DNA of 64,000 nucleotides from Tribonema minus (taxonomy: Eukaryota > Sar > Xanthophyceae > Tribonematales > Tribonemataceae), in contig JAFCMP010000057.1 of assembly GCA_017506865.1 (NCBI GenBank), positions 992,001 to 1,056,000 on the forward strand, written 5' to 3'. The stretch's first letter is position 1, and each line of letters opens with the position of its first letter. Of this stretch, positions 22,801 through 34,100 are shown in pieces. The translations under genes were made by a program, and so were the position numbers. The notes beneath the pieces are model-generated. The model was not told the origin of the DNA. It saw only the letters and a program-made list of their open reading frames with translations, and ran no database searches.

Positions 22801-25055
22801 GACCACGGCAGCATGGCGAGCGTCACGACGACGTTCTGCTGGCTCGGCGACGCACCTGCGTGTACAACATCAACATCAACATGAACTTCAACATCAACAT
22901 CAACTGTCGGAGATGAAGCCGTACATCAGCTTGCAAGACCACGGCAGCATGGCGAGCGTCACGACCACGTTCTGCTGGCTCGGCGACGCCTGCACGCGCA
23001 ACATCAACATCAATATGAACTTCAACATCAACATCAAGTGTGTCAGAGATGAAGCCGTACACCAGCTTGAACGACCACGGCAGCATGGCGAGCGTCACGA
23101 CGACGTTCTGCTGGCTCGGCGACGCACCTGCGTGTACAACATCAACATCAACATGAACTTCAACATCAACATCAACTGTCGGAGATGAAGCCGTACATCA
23201 GCTTGCAAGACCACGGCAGCATGGCGAGCGTCACGACCACGTTCTGCTGGCTCGGCGACGCGCCTGCACGCGCAACATCAACATCAATATGAACTTCAAC
23301 ATCAACATCAAGTGTGTCGGAGATGAAGCCGTACACCAGCTTGAACGACCACGGCAGCATGGCGAGCGTCACGACCACGTTCTGCTGGCTCGGCGACGCA
23401 CCTGCGAGCGCAACATCAACATCGACTTCAACATCAACTGTCGGAGATGAAGACGTACAGCACCTTGAACGACCACAGCAGCATGGCGCTCGTCGACGCA
23501 CTGCGTGTACAACATCAACATCAACATGAACTTCAACATCCACATCAACTGTCGGAGATGAAGCCGTACAGCTTGAATGACCACGGCAGCATGGCGAGCG
23601 TCACGACAACGTTCGGCTGGCTCGGCGACGCACCTGTGCGTGCAACATCAACATCAACTTCAACATCAACAGCAGCGCCCTGAGGCGCCTTGACGGGTCA
23701 CTATCGGGATGGACACATGGGGGCTGAAGTGAGACACAAGTTGCTGAGGCGCCTTGACAGATCACTGTCCGGATAGACACACGGGCTGAAGTGAGAACAC
23801 CACAAAATGAAGTGCGCACCGTACGGTGCACATCTATGCAGACACATGGGTTGAAGCGAGAACACCACAAGTTGAAGTGCACACTTCAACGCATGGCGCA
23901 TCCCTACGCAGTGTCGCCCGCAACATCCACGCGCCCTCTTCGGCATCTGCATGACTCGCTCGCCCAGTGCCGCTCGCGGTCAGCATGCATAAATACAGCT
24001 ACACCAGCCCTCCGTCTCACCGAGCGCGTGCACCAAGTAGTAGCTCACGGGTACGGGGTCCGCTAAGCAGACATACGCTTAGCCCTCAGGTCTCACGGAG
24101 CTCGAGCACGAGGTAGTACCTCACTCGCACTGGAGCAGCATACCGTCTTTGCCTATTTAGGCCGACCGGGCCAACAATGGGCGTGTACCGGGCACCAATC
24201 CTAATTATGCCCCAAGTGTTTTTCTGGCATTCTCAATTAGGCCTGGTGGCACATCCGCCGTGTTGACCTATGGTTGCGTGGCCCTATTGTGTGCTCACAG
24301 TCAAGTAATGAATCGGAACGCCATAGCAGGCAAGCAGATGGCGAGTGCCATGCTCACGAGTGTCGTAATATTTATGTACCTAGAGTCTGTTTGTAGCCGC
24401 ACACTGATGGCCCGCACACCTGCACTTTCACTTCGCAAAACCAACTTCACCTGTAAGTTGAATTTCTTGCCGAAACTGTTGAAGCAGACGCATCGCGCGC
24501 ATGGATGGTCATTGTGTGCTCATTTGGGGTGTTCCTGAGGCTCTGTCCTAATTTAGGCCTGGTACTTTTTTTGCGTGATCCTAATTCAGTGCCCGAGTGC
24601 TTTGTTTCACGATGCTTAATGTTGGCCCGGTCGGCCTAAATAGGCACATGACGGTACATACGGCAGTAGCTCACGGGCACGGGGTCAGCATAAGCATACA
24701 TACGGCTTGCTCTCTCACCGAGCTCGTGCACGAGGTAGTAGCTCACGGGCGTGCGCAGGAAGCTCATAGCGATGCCCACGCAGAAGTAGCTCGCCGGCAC
24801 GGCGCGGTTCGGCGCCGCCCAGATGTCGCTCATCCAGTCAACGTGATGCCGCCCATGGCCACTGCGAACATGGTGGTGGTGCTTGCCATCGCGCACGTGG
24901 CCCGCTTCGTAGTCGCCGTCGGCCTGCTCCGCGAGCGAGATCTCCAGCGGCTCCACGCGCGCGGCGGCGGCGGAGGCGGAGGCGCCGCTGCCCTGCCGCT
25001 CCTGAGGAGCGCGCGGTGGCGGCGCGGCGGAGGTGCGCGGTGCGGATGTGAGCAC
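16880..25055 (-). CDS. Folate-biopterin transporter family (FBT/BT1) membrane protein
   Basis: Nine minus-strand exons join in one frame to 543 aa: 25055-24719, 22855-22708, 21074-20909, 20551-20336, 19758-19672, 19229-19003, 18614-18462, 17970-17848, 17054-16880. Family signatures are clear: LPWSFKLVYGFISDNFPIGGMRRKPY (residues ~128-153, split across the line here only by description), DVTTDAIIVERSKNE with ETRGSMQ (to ~217), and MCPEGTEGTTYAILTTL (~428-444). The rest is hydrophobic helices, consistent with the 12-helix MFS-like fold of plant/algal FBTs and trypanosomatid BT1 proteins. Members carry folates or pterins, but substrates vary and some are unknown. The first ~70 residues are hydrophilic with HHHH at 59-62. 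Exon 3 ends at a GC donor (CAG|GCGAGT). Several introns hold decayed copies of neighbouring exon edges. Confidence 0.9.
17040..17260. repeat. Echo array of transporter exon 9 acceptor, three units of about 70 bp
   Basis: In gene sense each unit contains CTTTGAGACACT-GCGTCATTCTGACGCT..., a CAG acceptor and the first eight or so bases of exon 9 (CCTCATTC). Only the copy at 17054 continues into the true exon. Units lie head to tail immediately upstream of the splice site. Confidence 0.8.
18838..18905 (-). repeat. Decayed copy of the 3' end of transporter exon 6
   Basis: In gene sense this encodes YRVTTTRTCFFAVVQLLLVF..QQR followed by a GT, closely matching the end of exon 6 (YRVTTTLTCFFSVVQLLLIF..NQR|GT, 19003-19085). 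It lies inside the following intron and repeats the exon edge with its donor region. Confidence 0.85.
20630..20900. repeat. Minisatellite in transporter intron 3, unit about 62 bp, four to five copies
   Basis: Head-to-tail units contain ATCTGGATCGGGC/CTGGATCGAGCG, GAGGTGCAG, CAGCTTCAAG and GTGTCA-GCCTAC-CTCTGC. It directly follows the exon 3 GC donor in gene sense. Confidence 0.85.
21055..21465. repeat. Echo array of transporter exon 3 acceptor
   Basis: Four or five units of about 75-95 bp share AGCAGGTTGCACATGCTGAC, which is the reverse complement of the exon 3 acceptor plus its first ~20 coding bases. They are separated by GGGCGGCAGGTGCG..GACTGAGATGTGAAG.GTTTGCGAA. Only the 21074 copy continues into full exon 3. 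Confidence 0.8.
22860..23645. repeat. Echo array of transporter exon 2, six decayed copies
   Basis: Copies start near 22907, 23042, 23178, 23318, 23440 and 23550. Each carries, in gene sense, a CAG acceptor and about the first 85 bases of exon 2 (ASPSQQNVVVTLAMLPWS.KL.YGFISD). It then breaks off into a (TTGATG)-rich spacer instead of reaching the exon's own end. Unit length is about 110-140 bp. Two alternating subtypes (KLVYGF and KLMYGF) show that larger blocks were also duplicated. Overlapping ORFs here are repeat artefacts. Confidence 0.92.
24015..24140. repeat. Echo copies of the 3' end of transporter exon 1
   Basis: Two decayed copies (24017-24062, 24096-24128) of the exon 1 end plus donor, in gene sense VPVSYYLVHALG|GTGAG and VRYYLVLELR|GTGAG, compared with the true VSYYLVHELG|GTGAG at 24719. 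A further fragment lies at 24662-24690, beyond the inserted MITE. Confidence 0.8.
24146..24661. mobile_element. MITE-like non-autonomous DNA transposon in transporter intron 1
   Basis: Imperfect terminal inverted repeats of about 38 bp: the left end runs CCGTCTTTGCCTATTTAGGC onward, and the right end is the reverse complement (GGCCTAAATAGGCACATGACGG). Both share GCCTATTTAGGCCGACCGGG and CCAACA. A TA dinucleotide flanks each end, consistent with a TA target duplication. The interior has further inverted AATTAGG/CCTAATT words and no transposase. It interrupts the array of exon 1 echoes, so it inserted after those duplications. Confidence 0.75.
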
Positions 25056-26125
25056 GCGAGCGTCGCACGAAGGTACAGCCTAATGGGGTTACCCTAACCC
25101 TAACCCTAACCCTAAACCTGACCCTAAGCACTGACCCTTACCCTGACCCCAAACCAAGCACACACAACCGCGAGGTGTCCGTGGAGGTCGGTTCAAGGTG
25201 CTGGCTGCCGTAAGCGTGTCCAGCCTTGTACACAGGCATGTAGGTACATCGGACCATCCCCGTGATTGCGGGTAGGCTGCGCTGCTGCCCCCCTGGCGCC
25301 TCGCCGCGTGCGCGGCGTTCGCAAGCAACTCGCGCTCGCATGCGTGCAGCGCAGGCTCAAGCGCCCATGTGTTGATGATACAGACGGTCGTTGAAGTCAG
25401 GTCGCGGTGCTCGCTGTCGAGCATGCGGCCCGCCTGCAGTGCTCTCTGCCGACCTGCGCCGCGAGGAAGATATATGGCCGGTGGCCGACCGCCGCCCTGC
25501 CGTCGCTGTGTATGACCCGACACTACATACGCGCAGGACATGACACTACGCGCAGCAACGCTCCCGTGTGCGCCATGCGCTCATGCGCACGAAAGGCGAT
25601 GTAACGTTTCTGAACAGTTACTGAGGCGGTCAGCGATTGAAGTTACATGGTTCGAACCGCTGCGCATGAGCGTTCGGATCGGTTCGCTTTGCTTGGGTGT
25701 CGCCTGCTGCCGCGCCACCACTGTGTACAGCTTGCACTTCATCGGCGGCGTACTGCGTACTGCAAACATGCTGTGGTACCTGGCGGACAGCTGACAGTGA
25801 GATCAGGTTGTCCTGTTGTCCTTTTCAAGTGCACTGCATTCGCACAAAGATGAGGTGACTGTGAAACGCTGCCGCCGCATGGGCAGCCACGCCTTGTGAG
25901 CGCTGACTTGAAAGGTGTACGCCACGGTGAGCACTTCGTATGCACTGCTGTCCTCACTGCTGCCTGTTGAAGTGTAGATCAATTCAAGTAATTTACTGCC
26001 AATGTACCACTGGATACTTCACGTATCACCTAGGTTTATCACGGTTGATAAGACTTTACATACATTCATCAAAGGCTTACCAACAGTGCAATACAACGCG
26101 TCATAAGCCAGCGTATACGCGGTTG
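25056..26125. other. Intergenic region upstream of the transporter gene
   Basis: Starts with a telomere-like tract (25092-25152). The rest has no ORF with convincing coding character. It probably includes the transporter promoter on the left and the 3' flank of the 26.1-27.7 kb gene on the right. Confidence 0.4.
25092..25152. repeat. Interstitial telomere-like (CCCTAA)n tract
   Basis: Three perfect CCCTAA units followed by degenerate CCCTAAA, CCTGACCCTAAG and CCCTTACCCTGA. It lies about 40 bp upstream of the transporter start codon. Confidence 0.9.
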
Positions 26126-27726
26126 CTACGATGATATGAGTCGTACATAGTGGCCCTTGTGGGGACTGGAACGATGAGGGCGGTCCCTGGCACGTGCAAA
26201 TACGCTTATGATGCATCCATTTTCAGACACGAGCGTCATACGCCCGACGGCTTGTGCACCAGTAGCCTTCACCGCAAAGCGGGAAGTGAATGCCGACATG
26301 TGGCCGTAGCGGAATGACACCTGCGTGGTTACTGAGCTCAGCAAGTTAGCTGCTGCAGTGGCCGCTCAATGACCACCTCGCAGCAAAAAGAAAGCGTGCC
26401 GCAACCGACTGCGGCTACATTTACCGCAATGCTGCACTGACTGGTCCCTAAAGAAACACCACTTCAACTATACCTCCCGCTCACCTCATGCAGCTTGAAG
26501 TACCCGCTCCCCTTCCCGCTGCCCCCCCTGGTCACCCCCGCGCGCGCATGCGGCGGCACATCCGTCAGCGCATACGTATTGACCACCGCGCCCGCAGCGC
26601 CCCCCCCTGAGGGCCCCAGGGGTACCCCCAACGCCGACCCCCCCAATAGCGAGTCCAGCGCCGCTTCCGCTTCTTCCACTGTGTCTACCTCTCCCTCGTC
26701 GTAATCGTCCTGGCGGGTGGGGAGGGTTGGGGTTAGGGTTAGCGAGTGAGCGCAGCACAGCTCAGCTTGGGGTCCACCTCTCCCTCATCGTAATCATCCT
26801 GGCGGATGGCTAGGGTTGGGGTTAGCGAATGAGCGCAGCGCGGGCTAGCATGGTCATTCTATCAGACGAATGAGATCAGCGATTAAAAACAAGACGGGCG
26901 TTCATCTGGGGGGTAGTGAGGGCAGAAGGCTGGCTGCTGGCGGTGTATACTGCATGAGGCGGCGAGGGGGTCATTTACTGGAAGTATTGCCCCTGTGCGC
27001 ATGGAAGCGACCAGCACATTCACACACTAAGCAACTGATGAAGTAGAGCCGGTGGTGTGAGGAGTTGCAGCCATCAATGCGCATGAATGATAAGACGGTG
27101 TCTCTGGTACGATAATATTACTTACAGACCACTGCCATCTTGTCTCATGCACATGTGAATGGATGAAGGCTGTGCCTGTCAAGGCCATACCTGATCATCT
27201 GACAGCGCGTCGTCGAGCCCATTCTCGCCAGGAGAAGGCAGCTTGTCCCAGCGTGGTCCTGATGACCCTGGCATCGTTCTGAGAGCTAGACCTCCCTACC
27301 AGTGATGTCAGCCCTATCACGGGTGTGCAGCAGGAAGGCGAGAAGTGATGCTTGAGTGCAATACCAGATGACTTACGATATGGGGGCCTCACGTAGACAT
27401 TGGCAACCAAGTGCTCGAGGCACCGACACCTCCTGTCGAGGTGTGCCACTCACCGAACCAGCAAAACGCCAATCTTCGACGACGACAGCACGCAAGGAAA
27501 CACCAGGCGACAATCGAGAGACGTCGACAAATCGAAGAGACCGTGACGTTGGCAACTGCCGACTTAATGTTGACTTCACTTTTGGTGTTGCTGTAGCTGA
27601 TTTCCTAAGTATGAGTCGTCTCTCAAGCTTCAAGTTCCTAAGCAGGTGGCCGGGCACTGCATGGGCGGCGGCAACGACGTGCCAAGAGATTTCACCTGCA
27701 AGCGGTATCCTGCCAACAGCTTGCAA
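26126..27726 (-). CDS. Hypothetical protein, acidic and Gly-rich (tentative four-exon model)
   Basis: Exons 27726-27393 (uncertain), 27267-27191, 26709-26485 and 26320-26126 join in frame to about 276 aa. The last two are best supported: CAG acceptors, GT donors and clean coding sequence (GSGYFKLHE spliced to VSFRYGHMSAFTSRFAVK, ending HYVRLISS). The middle exon is acidic (NGLDDALSDDQ then DDYDEGEVDTVEEAEAALDS). The first exon may be wrong, because its start Met and donor were chosen only to keep the phase. I recognise no family. A decayed copy of the 26709 acceptor and exon start lies upstream at about 26776-26812, the same echo pattern as in neighbouring genes. Confidence 0.5.
26776..26815 (-). 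repeat. Decayed copy of a 3' splice site and exon start
   Basis: In gene sense CCGCCAG|GATGATTACGATGAGG.. repeats the true CCGCCAG|GACGATTACGACGAGG.. at 26709, followed by a GGGTTGG/GGTTAG tract in both places. Confidence 0.75.
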
Positions 27727-28165
27727 GCCGCGCGCACTGCCGGTGCACGCGGCCGAGATTCTGCGTGAAGCAAAGCGGTGCTGATGAAGACTCCTTTACG
27801 ACATGGTGGTGGCCTTCTCAGAGAGCACTCTCACAAAGTTCAAGTGCATGCAGAAACTTCAAGTCCTTCGTTGAAGCCAGAATGACGCAATTAGCGACCC
27901 CACCGCTGCAGCATGCTTCAGGCCTGTGACCCTTGGTGAATCGCAAGCAGCACCTGAACTGACACCCATCCTGAGCACGGACACGCCTCGACGAAGCAAT
28001 TTATCCGCATTGCGCAGGCGAATCAGCCCCACCCCTCCCGGGCGAGGAAACACAAGTGAACACCATGGAGCACAGCACGAATCACAGGCTCCGCCAAACA
28101 AAGTGTATTTGCAAATCTCAGGCTCCTCCAAAACAAGTTGTATTGCTGAGCCGATTCGTCAAGCG
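27727..28165. other. Intergenic spacer, nothing recognised
   Basis: Contains CTTCAAG/TTGAAG words. No clear gene. Confidence 0.4.
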
Positions 28166-31100
28166 TCAGCTGAACTGCCGCCGCCGCAGCGCGTCCAGCT
28201 CTGAGCGCTGCCGCTCCTCCTCCGCGCGCAGCCGCTCCGCCTGCACGCTCAGCGCCGCCGTCAGCTCGCGCCGCCGCTCGAGCACCGCTGCCACCTTCGC
28301 CTCCACCGCCTGGCGCTCCGCGGCTGCCTCCCCGCGCGCCTCCGCCGCCGCCGCCGCCGCCGCCTCCTGCCCGCGCGTCAGCGCCGCCGTCGCGTCGGCC
28401 AGCCGCCGCCGCAGCGCCGCGGCCTCCGCCTGCGCTGCCGCCGCTGCCGCCGCGGCGGCGGCGCGGCACGACTGCGCCTCGCCGGCGGCGGCGGCGCGCG
28501 CGTCGGAGGCCTCGGCACGCAGCGCGGCGAGCGAGGACTCCGCCGCCGCCGCCGCCGTCTCCGCTGCGGCGGCGGCGGCGGTGAGCTCGTGCGCGGCGCG
28601 CTCGGTGGCGGAGCGGCGTGCCGTCGCCGCCAGCGCGCGCTTCTTGGCGCGCGCCTCCGCGTCCTGCGCAGCGTCGCACAGCATCAAAAAAGACGTTTAA
28701 CCATTTGACCTGTGGCTGATATACGGAAGCGTGTCCAGTAGGTATGTGCGACGCGCTCGCATGCAGCGCCCTCGCATGCAGCACACTTGCACCAGTACCT
28801 GAGCGTCCCGCACCGCCGCGGCGTGCGCGTCGCGCGCCGCCGCCGCCGCGCGCCCCCTCTCCGCCTCCGCCGCAGCGCCCTCCTCCCGCGCCTCCGACTC
28901 CAGGCGCGACACCACCATGGCCGCCTCGGCGTCGGCGCGCGCACGCTCTGCCGCCGCACGCTGCGCCAGGTGCGCGGCGCGCTCCTTCCGCAGTCCCTCC
29001 TGCACCTCGGCGCGCCTGCAGCGGATGGCGGCGGAGTTGGTGGCGGTGCAGGCCAGGTTTAGCGGATGGTCACTTGGTGTATGCACGACGCACCAACGGT
29101 GATCACAATGAGCTCGGTTGGACAGGGCAACAGAGCAAAAACCCTGCAGCAGACTGCTCCCCAATGCCACGTGCGAGTCGCTGCAGCGCTGAGTACCGAA
29201 GTACTGCGCGCACCATCGTTCGCTGCGCAGGCGATGCATCACCAGCGCGCGCGGCATTCACGCGCAAGCTCAGCGGCAGCAGCAGCGCTGCGCGCCCCAT
29301 GAACCGCCAGCACCGCCGCCACACGCTGCCGCCTCGACTGCGCGCACCCCACTCACCAGCGCTCCCCCTCCGTCTCCAGGCGCCGCCGCGCCGCCGCGAG
29401 CTCGCGCTCGTGCCGCCGCGCCAGCTCCGCCGCCGCCGCCGCGTGCGCCGCCTCCGCCTCCGCCGCGGCGGCGGCCTCGCCGTCGCCGGCGGCGCGCAAC
29501 GCGTCCGCGGCGGCGGCGCGCAGCCGGCCGCGCTGGCCCTCGAAGCGCGCGCGCTCGGCCTCCTGGTCGCGCCGCGCGGCATCGCGTGCGTCCGCCAGCG
29601 CAGCGCTGTGCAGGGCGTCGTGGCGGCGGCGGCAGCAGCAGCAGCAGCAGCAGCAGCGGCGGCTGGTGTGTGCGTGTTGGTGTGAGCACATGCGAGGAGG
29701 GTACATACCAAGTACGAAGCACTTGCTGCTGCAGCGGCGCAGTCAGCAGCTGTGCCGCCCTCTTTGCGCCACGCTGGGCCGTCGCTGCAATGCTACTTGT
29801 CAGAGCGCAAGTACCCGAAAATCTTGGCTTCAACAGCACGCCAAGCGGTAAAGTGCGCTTGAGCGGCGCAGAGCGCAGTATTCGGCGACTGTGATGCATG
29901 TAGATTGTACCGGTCGCATTGCTGCAAACGCGGTGGAGCTGCGCGGGGGGGGGGGTAGCAGTTGAGAACGTATTAGCAGCAGCTGTTGAGCGGCGAAGCT
30001 GTCGAGCCCGCAGCGACGCTCAGCACGCGCACCGCCGCGCAGCAGCACTGCTCATCACGTGCACGCGCATCCCCGCAAGCACATGGACACTAACTGACAT
30101 GCCACATCCATGGACGCAGCGCAGCGCACCCGTTTCGCGCTCGCGCACGCCTCAGCTGAGCACTGCCAGGCCGCGTGCGTCGAGCACAACATCGCCGTCA
30201 CAACTATATACGCAGATGACGGCCACAGCGCACGCGAATGGCACATTGCGCAGCAGAGGCACACGCGTTCGCTGTTCGCTCACCTGTGCTCCCGTATCAT
30301 CGCCCTGATGCCCTGCTTGGCCTCCCTCTCCTCCTCCGCGGCCTCCGCGGCCATTTCCGCTGAGCACTGCCGCGCTGCCTCCAGCACGGCCGCCTTGACG
30401 CGCCTGTCCAGCTCCTCCTGCGGTCAAACGACAACGGCGGCGGCAGCGGTCGTCGTGAACTCAGAAAGGGATGGGAGATGACGCATGCGCGGCGCGCTTC
30501 AGGCGCGCGAAACGCGTGCTGACAGCAGTCCGCCAATTTGGCGGCAATACATGGCTTTGAGATTTGAACACCGGACAGGCTCGTTGGCAAGAATGCACGC
30601 CTGTCTAACTGCTCCTACAGCAGGCAAGCAAACATTCTGCAGCGGTGCTCGCGGCAGCAACAGCAGATATCTTGCTGGTCTACACGAGAGTGCTACTGGT
30701 CAGTCTCTTAGTGTAGGGGACCTCCTTCTCCCTTCACCAGATCATGGTGATGCAAAGAGCCGCAGTTCGTCACCTTGCGTGCGAATACTCTTGAATGCAG
30801 CCATCTGGCACTTTAACAGGTGCATCAGCTGAGCATGCGACGTGCTCTCACCCACATTTCAACAACCGCGCGCCACTGCGCTTCAGCCCCCTCCCCCCCC
30901 CCCCACCCCTCCCACCCCCCCACCCCCCTCACCTGCAGCTGCGCGCCCTCCTGCTCCCGCGCCTCGCGCGCGCGCCGCGCGTCCGCGCGGTTCGCCGACA
31001 CGAGCCGGTGCAGCTCCGGCTCGAGGGCGCGCGCCGCCGCGGCCTTGACGTCTGCCGCGCGCGCCGCGGCGAGACGCTCGAGGCGCTCGCGCTCCGCCGC

Positions 31101-34100
31101 CGCCCACTGCTCGCGCGCGCGCCGCAGGGAGCGCGCGCACTCGGCGCGCGCTGCAGCGGCGGGGGGGGTGGGGGAAGGGGGGGAAGGGAAGGGGGGGCAG
31201 GGAGGGGGTGAGGTTGGGTTCGAGTCGAGGATGCGCGAGCGGCGCGCGCTGCGGCGGGGGGGGGGGGGGGGAGGGGGGGAAGTGGGGGGGGGGATTGAGG
31301 GGTAAGGTTGGGTTTAAGGTCGAGGGTGCTATGCGCTGTTGGAGTGTTTAGGCCGGCGTCGTACGCGCGTGCTCTCAGCGCATGTTAGCGCTGGCACAAC
31401 GCGCTGTCCGCGCTCGGCGGGTCAGCTGCATGCGTGCGAGCACGAAGGACGGCGCGCCGCCCACACACCTGCTTCACCATACGTGCGACATGAGGTTTCG
31501 AAAATCATTAGGATTTGCCAGTTACACCGATGTTCGGATGTACCCTCATGACACGGACAGCAGGCAGCTTCATCAGTTGGCGGCTTCATTTACAACACCA
31601 GGACCAGAACACAAGCACGCAGGGCGGTGATGCAAGTCCTCACCGGCTTCGCACTCACTGGCACGCGCCGCGCGCGCCTGCGCCGCCTGCCGCTCAAAGG
31701 CGTCTGCCCTGTCGCGCAGCGCATCGCAGTCGTCCTGAGCACAGCAGCGGCAGCGGCGGCAGCAGCAGCGCATCAGAGCATCAGCAACAGACGTCTGCAG
31801 CGCTCTGCATGGGAAGATTTGAGTGGCAGTCTGTGGAGCCAGCGGCCGTGCGCATCGCGCTGCGGCAGCCCCAGCCAGCAGCTGTCGCAGCTGTAACGAC
31901 GCGGCGCGCTGCTGATGAATACTTCAGAAGTGCAGAGCTGCAGCGGCGCGCCGTTACGCGTACATCCACGCATTGCCGTCCCGTGAGCAGCCGCAGGGCA
32001 TGGCGTAGCTGCGCCATGTGCGGGCGCGCCGTCCGGCAGCAGGACTGCAGCGGCCTGCAGCGGCGCGGCGCCGCGCTGCCGCTGATGAGCTGCACGCGCA
32101 AAGCCCGTCGCCCTGGCGCAGCCGCGGGCACTGGTGTGTCGCGTGGCGCTGTCTTGTGCGCAACAATGAGCATAACAGCGGCGCAGCGACCGCGTGCTCG
32201 TACCCTGAGGTGTACATGAGTGTACTGCGCACCACTTCGCACGCACACGTGATTTAAATCAAATGACAACCTGCGAAGGCCGCCGCTGCAGCAGCGGCCG
32301 CGGCACGTCTGCCACGGACACAGGGATTGCGCGGCGGCAACGACGTGAACGCCAACGCAACGCGACATCCACCAGCACACCCCTGTGTGTGGGGGGGGGG
32401 GAGGGGGGAGCGCACCTGCAGCTGCCTGGCGAGCACCCTGTGCCTCTCGAGCGCTGCCGCGCTCTCCTCGGCGGCGCGCGCCAGCCGGCCCTCCGCGCGC
32501 GCCGCCGCCTTGGCGCGCCGCCGCTCCGCCGCCGCGCGAACGCGCCGCAGCGCCGCCTGCGATGGAGAGAAGAGGGCAACAGTGCGTACGTGAGAGGTGG
32601 GTGCGAAGCGCTGAGCGCACGCTGACGCGCGGGGGCTGTGTGGGACGGTGAGAGAATGCGGCACTGGACTGTGCTGGCGGAGCGCGAGGGGTGAAACACG
32701 TGAGGTGCGTCAGGGGACTGCTGTCGCGGCCTGATGACGGTGCAGGTGCGACACGCTTCCGCATGCGGCGTCTGTGTCACGTCGGGCAGACTCAGGTGCC
32801 CCGTTCCCGCTGCCTCTGCCGCTGCCGCCGCCGCGGCGGCTAATGCTGCGGCTGCTGACGCCGCTCCTGCAGCTGCTACTGCGCTGCAGCTGCTGCTGCT
32901 GCCGCCGCTCCTGCTGCTGCGCTGCAGCGTGCACACGCCACTGCGTGCACCGAACAGGTCCTGCGCTGCATGTGACTGCGAGTTGCCGTGGTCGGCACGG
33001 GCGGGTACGAACGCCTTCGCAGACTGGTCACGCATGCGCCGTGCACAATCGAGCGCTGCCACTCATCGGCAGCATGCGCATGAGCCGCTGCATGCCGCGG
33101 AGCACACCGTGAATGGCCTGCGCGATGCGCGCCAGGAGCGCCAGTGCGGGCACTCCGCTTCAACCTTACCCTTACCCTAACCCTGACCCTAAACCTAAGC
33201 CGCAAGTAATGTGATGCGATGCACACCTGGTCAAGGAGACACAACAGTAGGTACTCCTTAGGATTCACGACTAGTAGTCTCGCAAGATAAAAGCGTTTCT
33301 TTTGTCCGCCACTGTCCGCTGCAGCCCAGCGCAAGGGTCGTGTCTCCACCTTCAGTCAACAACCTCGAAGCAACATATCTGTGTGTCATGAAGCTGCGCA
33401 CAGCATCACACCTTGCCTGTGAAGGCCCTTCATCCCAGCCGCCAGTAACGCCAACTCGAGTCACTACACTTGAAGCAATATATCTGTGTATCATTAAGCT
33501 GTGAACAGCAACACAACTCGCCTGTGAAGGCCCTTCATCCCAACCGCCAGCAACGCCAACTCGAGTCACTACACTTGAAGCATCACATTTGTGTTTTGTG
33601 TGTGTCATGAAATTGCGCACAGCATCACAGCCTGCCTCTGAAGAGCCCTTCCTCCCAACCACCAGTAACGTCAACACGCGCCACCATACTTGAACAACAT
33701 ATATCCCTGTGTCATGAAACTGCGCGGCATCACAACTTGCCTGCCGGTCTTTGACGGCGGCGCGCCGCTCCTGCAGCTCGGCGCGCAGCTCGTTCACCTG
33801 CGCCAACAGCGCTCCGCTCGCCTCCTCCTCCGCCCCCTCCCCTCCCTCCCGCCCGCCGCGGCCGGCACTGCGGCTGGAGCCTTGTGGTGGTCTGTGTGAT
33901 TGCCCGCTTCGCACAGTTGGCGCGGCATTTGCCTGTGCATCTCCCGAGTCCGCTCTGTCGTGCACCCGTGAGCTTGTAGTGCTTCGTTGAGTGGCTGATG
34001 TCGGCGCCGGAGCAGCTCTTTCGCCGGCGCTTGGCGTACTGGCGGCGTCTATGGTCTCAATATCTACATCCCACTCATCCCACACCCACTTCAACCGGGC

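Noticed and set aside
22860-23645. CRISPR-like array of regularly spaced repeats
   Set aside because: Units are long, translate to part of the neighbouring exon, and spacers are themselves similar; this is a eukaryotic intron.
31240-31290. G-rich tracts as telomere or centromere
   Set aside because: Homopolymer runs without TTAGGG periodicity, positioned as C-tracts before splice acceptors.
32700-33350. Extra exon of the coiled-coil gene in the Ser/Gln/Ala-rich stretch and the segment ending LLLCLLDQ
   Set aside because: Splice phases of exon 1 and the 32556 exon already join without it, and the candidate frames hit stops or mismatch phase. Left open but not annotated.
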